Source: Dallia pectoralis
Lineage: Eukaryota; Chordata; Actinopteri; Esociformes; Umbridae
Assembly (NCBI GenBank): GCA_029465975.1
Contig: CM055747.1
Location: 6,723,436 to 6,787,435, forward strand
Reading direction: 5' to 3'
DNA length: 64,000 bases
Positions within the stretch are counted from its first letter, which is position 1. Every line of letters begins with the position of its first letter. A model generated the notes under the pieces. The model did not search any database, was not told the DNA's origin, and saw only the letters and a program-made list of their open reading frames with translations. The translations under genes were made by a program, and so were the position numbers. This document shows, one piece after another, positions 59,865-64,000 of this stretch.

Positions 59865-60330
59865 CACATTGCAATCTGCTTCGAGGACCAGCACACCTCG
59901 AGGGCTCTGAGGCGAGCTGGAAAGATTGTGGCTGACCACGCTCACCCCGGACACTCTTATATTCAATCCACTCCCCTCCGGCAGAAGGCTTCGGTCCATC
60001 AGGACCAAAACCTCACGCCATAAGAACAGTTTCTTCCCCTGTGCGACTGGCCTCCTCAACAAGGCCAGGGGTGCACACAAGCCTTGAACTCTTACCCACT
60101 CCATTTGCACATTGCCTGATTTTGCACCACAAGTTTTGCACTGTTGCACTACGTTACCTATCTGTATCCTGTATAGTATTTTGTATATTACTATCCCTAT
60201 ACACCTCACCCGCTTAGTATAATTTATATTGCTCTATTATTATGTTGTATGTAAGCACCTTCCTGCCAAAGTAAATTCCTTGTCTGTACACACATTTATG
60301 ACGATTAAACTCTTTTCTGATTCTGATTTA
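59865..60330 (+). mobile_element. LINE (L2/CR1-type) 3' end
   Basis: Frames give AGKIVADHAHPGHS, then LPSGRRLRSIRTKTSRHKNS and FFPCATGLLNKAR, the conserved C-terminal block of reverse transcriptases of L2/Rex1-type LINEs. A 3' UTR follows, ending at ATGACGATTAAACTCTTTTC then TGATTCTGATT. Termination in short TTCTGA repeats is typical of L2 elements. One frameshift separates the first two blocks, so it is 5'-truncated and dead. Confidence 0.75.
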
Positions 60331-63300
60331 TATTTCGATTGGGAGAATTTTGCACATGAATGCAATAAATAAAATATAATATTTTTTTATAATAGATTTT
60401 TCAGTTCTATGTTCACCTTATGTGAGCCGAAATTATGTTTACAATGTTTAAACTTTGGGCTAGGTTCAACATTTTCATAGACAACACCCCTGTAAATTAC
60501 CATAGATTGACTATGGTAATTTCCAAAAATGTTAAATTTGAGAACATTGGTAACTGACAGGTAGCTTTGGATCACAAAAATTATTATTATGTTATCCTTT
60601 GAAAGCTTTAAACTGGGCCTCTTCTGTTTTAATTAATTCCCCAATCATTTTAGAGTATGTGATTTGGTCAGATTTATTTGTGTGCTATATTTGGGATGTC
60701 ATTTGTGGCTAAAAGGGGTACATCCATTCAGGTCTATTGTTTTTCTGAATTACTTCCGTGCAAAATGTGTCCTTACAAACCACAATAACCCCTCAGAGAC
60801 GGCGCTGACTGGCTGACTGAATAGAGAGAGAAATGATCTGATTAATGTACAAGATTCGATAAGGAAAATCATTGGGCAGAATGTGATTAGGCTGCTCAGT
60901 AATGAAATCAAGAGAATTGTATAAGGATTTGTTATTGGGTCATAGACTTGGGTCTTTGTTCTGGTCAGCTTTAGGAAGAACACATCAACTAATTCTGCGA
61001 AGCAGTAGATTCTAGCGAGCCCGAAGGTAAAGACTATCAACTGATCGATCTATTAATCATAGAGCCAGCAGGCCGTTGTTCTCTGAGACCAAAGTAATAG
61101 AGTCAGCTTTCACAAATGTGTAGGGCCCCGCTTTTTCTGACCCCAAAAATAGTCTTATTGATCTTCAGCCAATTGGTTATTCTGTCACCATGAGAGAAGA
61201 GATACTAGCGAATGAGGTGCGAGTTAATGTCCATTTAGTTTATTTTAGCCAGTAGAAGGAGTGGTTGTATTAGGTGAACACAGGAAAAGAATCAAGAGTG
61301 CTTTTTTCGTACATGACTCTTGAGTTTTAGTTCCCTTAGGTTACCACTATTCTCTACAGAGATTTGACCAGAAGTGTGATCAGATCAACTGGTACTAAGG
61401 TTATATGTCCATGGTTTTGGAATCAAGGATAATGAGGATGTGTTGACAAGAAGATGTGGTTTCAGACAGGGCAGTTTTTTCTGTAAGAAGAAATGTGGAA
61501 ATCTCGATATGTTTTTATACTGCCCATTGTTACAAAATGGTAAACGGTGGGATTGGTACATCATGGTTTATTCACATCTTCCAGCGTTTTAGAGTCATCT
61601 TTTGTGCAAGTAGGTCCATTTCCAGACAAGGCTGAAAATAATAAAACATCTGAAACTATAAATCTGTAAAGAATATCAACCGTTAAGATATTCTTTGATG
61701 AGCAAATCTTAGTACAACAATGTTTACATCCAGCGTATAATAAGTGCACCAAGAACCAGTATTTATAAAGTTGATAATGTCACAAACAGCCAAACACACT
61801 AGGCTCTTTACATATACATCTAAAATATTGGTGCTAACCCGTACTGCACAAATAATTTTATATACAATATCTTACACCAAAGCTAACTAGGTATTGTTGC
61901 TACAAAATGACTAAATATAGGGCCTCAAACCTTAGCATCAAACCAAACCTGGACACAGGCTTTGTAATCAGACATTTACGTAGAATTAATCTGTTTGGAG
62001 ATTCTAAAATAATTCTCTAAGATGAATTGATGAAAGGTTCAGTATTAAAATCATTGACATTTTGGCTATGTTGGCTTTCATGTGACACATTAGTTTCATT
62101 TTAATTCAGTCATATGGTCAAACTATACTGCAGCTAAACTATACCGCGTCGACTTGAAAATGATTCCTTATCTAAATAGATCTCCCGGGTTGCAAAACGA
62201 ACCAACTGATGGGCACAGTAACGAATGGGTTCTGTTTGATAGGTCGCAGAAACAGGAGGGTTTGGCCATAGAACCCAGTTGGGTAAAGCGGTGATTCTCT
62301 AAATGTATACATAATACTCTGACTGGTTACAGATGAGAGACGGACCGAAATATGTAACATGCATCACTGCAGCGTATACAACTTCTATTGTAAGAGTCGT
62401 CAGGAAATATATTCTTCTAATTCCGCAAGCACTATACTCAAAGCATTGTGTCAGCTATTCATAGACATTAGTACGACGTGTATTAAAGGAACATTTTGAA
62501 ATTATAATGCGTTAGTTTTGTACAGGATCTGATGAAAGTCATGTACGAAAAATAGAATGACACTTGGGATACAGACACTGCCTGTGCTAATGTTGGATCC
62601 CACCATCTTCCAGATGGCTGGATGATTATTCGGCAATGAGTAATAGACCTATTTAAAAAGACACAATCATAATCGGAGCCGTCAGGAAATAAACCTACAG
62701 TATGCGTAGGCCAACTTCCTACCTACACAGTCGATTACTTTTGCACCGGGTCCTAATGGGGTTTTGGTCACTACATAGGAAATAGGTTACCAATTGGAAC
62801 ACCCAAATATATCACAATACAGGCCACGTGGTGCACTAAGGGGAAAAAAGACTGCTAGCTAAGAGCTCCTTCGTGAGGCACTTTCTTTCCGCTTCTCCCT
62901 GCTCTCCACAAAGGCCTGTCCACTCTGTCCTTTCTGATTCCCATTGTGGAGACTTAATTGCAGGCACTAATTACCAGGTACCAGGTCTCCATCAGCTTTC
63001 CTTTCACATATAAAGTAGTGGTCTGATTGGATTCGAATGACACAGACCATTAGAAATGTGTGTATTTCATCCGATAACAGTTTGTTGGATGGCTTTCTCC
63101 CCCTCCAGCTGGCACCTGCTGTTTTTAATGGCTTTTTTAAATAAACCATGATTGACAAATGGAACGGTCAAAGATTGAACATTCGTACTCAGCTTGGCAG
63201 GATTTTAACTAAATAGCAAAGTTAACGTACTTTACGGATGTGACAAAAATACCAAATTACCTAGCATTTAAATATTTTTGTTTTTCTGTATTCACGCACA

Positions 63301-63380
63301 AGGACATCAATTAGGCCCTAATTCACATTGATGGCGCTAAAGTGGAGAGTCACATTCAAATTCCTCAAAGATGACCACAC
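60331..63380. other. no gene recognised
   Basis: No repeat or exon is clear. 60770-61080 and 62930-63150 read as complex, non-repetitive sequence with homeodomain-like words (TTAATTGCAGGCACTAATTA) and might be conserved non-coding elements; this is only an impression. Confidence 0.3.
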
Positions 63381-63384
63381 CTGA

Positions 63385-63800
63385 TCAGGCTAGCAGACAT
63401 GGTAAACACTGCCCAAAGCGCTTGGGCTTCCTGAGGGGACTTCGTTAACTTTTACAGGTGCCCCATTGAGAGCATCCTCTCATGCTGCAATACTGCAGGT
63501 ACGGCACCGGCCCTGCTGCTGACTGCAAGACCCTCCAGAGGGTGGCGAAGTTAGTGGAACGTATAATCGGCTGCCAATTCTCCATGCGAGGCATATACCA
63601 TATGCAATGTCATAAGAAAGCACCGAATATCACAAAAGATTATCACAAAAGATTATAGCCACCCGGGAATCGGTCCGTTCACACTGCTGCTGTCTGATTG
63701 ATGTTACCACAGCATCAGGGCACGGTCGGCCAGTCTTACAAACAGCTTTTACCCCCAGGCCATAAGACATCTCAATCAGCAACTTTCATCTTCTGATGGT
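63385..63800 (+). pseudogene. LINE reverse-transcriptase C-terminal relic
   Basis: In order the sequence gives pieces for a fish LINE C-terminal block: GCCCCATTGAGAGCATCCTC (style ..IESIL), GCACCGGCCCTGCTGCTGAC then TGCAAGACCCTCCAGAGGGT (style A.AAD.K.LQRVV), TATAGCCACCCGGGAATCGG (style YSHPGNR), and CCCAGGCCATAAGACATCTC (style FPQAIRHL). Stops and frameshifts are frequent. It contains an AGATTATCACAAA duplication at about 63636. It lies in the same orientation as the 59865 copy but is a different subfamily. Confidence 0.65.
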
Positions 63801-64000
63801 GATGATGTTATGGCATGGTGCAAAAAGATTATAAAGTCTATGAATCTTTTTGAATCTAGGCAATATCTCAACTAATAAAATACAACGTTGTTTTAGCCAC
63901 AGATTAGTGATCACCCTCTCTCATCTCATCAAACGGTGGTTATAAAGGGACCTGTTGGACCAGCCTCCAGTATATCCTTTCTCGTTCCAACCCCAATCAC

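Overview
The window reads as nuclear DNA of a ray-finned (teleost) fish. It is gene-poor, has split genes with canonical GT-AG introns, and is rich in Tc1-like, hAT-like and LINE relics, long (CA)n tracts and large minisatellites. Several dispersed repeats resemble ones I associate with pike and salmonid genomes, but the species cannot be named from sequence alone. There is no bacterial, viral or organellar gene content.

Two protein-coding genes are supported. (1) LHFPL6 (formerly LHFP), a four-pass membrane protein of the LHFPL tetraspan family, is on the minus strand. Its three coding exons (38429-38813, 14132-14230, 13902-14020) sum to exactly 603 nt, giving 200 residues plus stop with perfect splice phases. 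A 24.2 kb intron fills the middle of the window. (2) A Thy-1/CD90-like GPI-anchored small Ig protein is on the plus strand, with three exons at 3575-3741, 4058-4250 and 4505-4611. Its signal-peptide exon was not found; a TATA box (2451) and a possible 5' exon (donor at 2590/2591) lie upstream.

Left region (0-14 kb): a hAT-like element (805-2405) with short terminal inverted repeats and a 7-bp target-site duplication carries a truncated, still correctly spliced-looking, three-exon gene on the minus strand and ends 45 bp before the TATA box of the Thy-1-like gene. Then come LINE and Tc1 fragments, a Tc1-type MITE (6959-7345), two good CTCF-type motifs in divergent orientation (7998 and 9490) between the two genes, and a 39/49-bp minisatellite (12369-12914) that looks amplified from Tc1 transposase sequence.

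Middle region (14-38 kb), the LHFPL6 intron: a long degraded Tc1 transposase pseudogene (14740-15480), a (CA)n block, an (ACT)n-type trinucleotide block, a 40/45-bp tandem repeat, an ordered 20 x 20-bp minisatellite, and an exact 32-bp repeat pair 2.4 kb apart.

Right region (39-64 kb), upstream of the LHFPL6 coding start: no firm gene. It holds LINE relics (40.2-40.6, 59.9-60.3 and 63.4-63.8 kb), a Tc1-like element with another repeat nested inside it (53.7-54.9 kb), two copies of one dispersed family (49.9 and 56.1 kb), a tRNA-type SINE candidate, a C-rich 15-bp minisatellite with G-quadruplex potential on the minus strand (48.2-49.0 kb), and two adjacent minisatellites (22-bp and 37-bp units, 57.2-59.65 kb). 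Two exon-like segments with good splice sites (41137-41459 with an 11-residue repeat; 45847-45921 encoding a YSQL tail motif) are worth testing. The longest open frames in the window are artefacts of tandem repeats.
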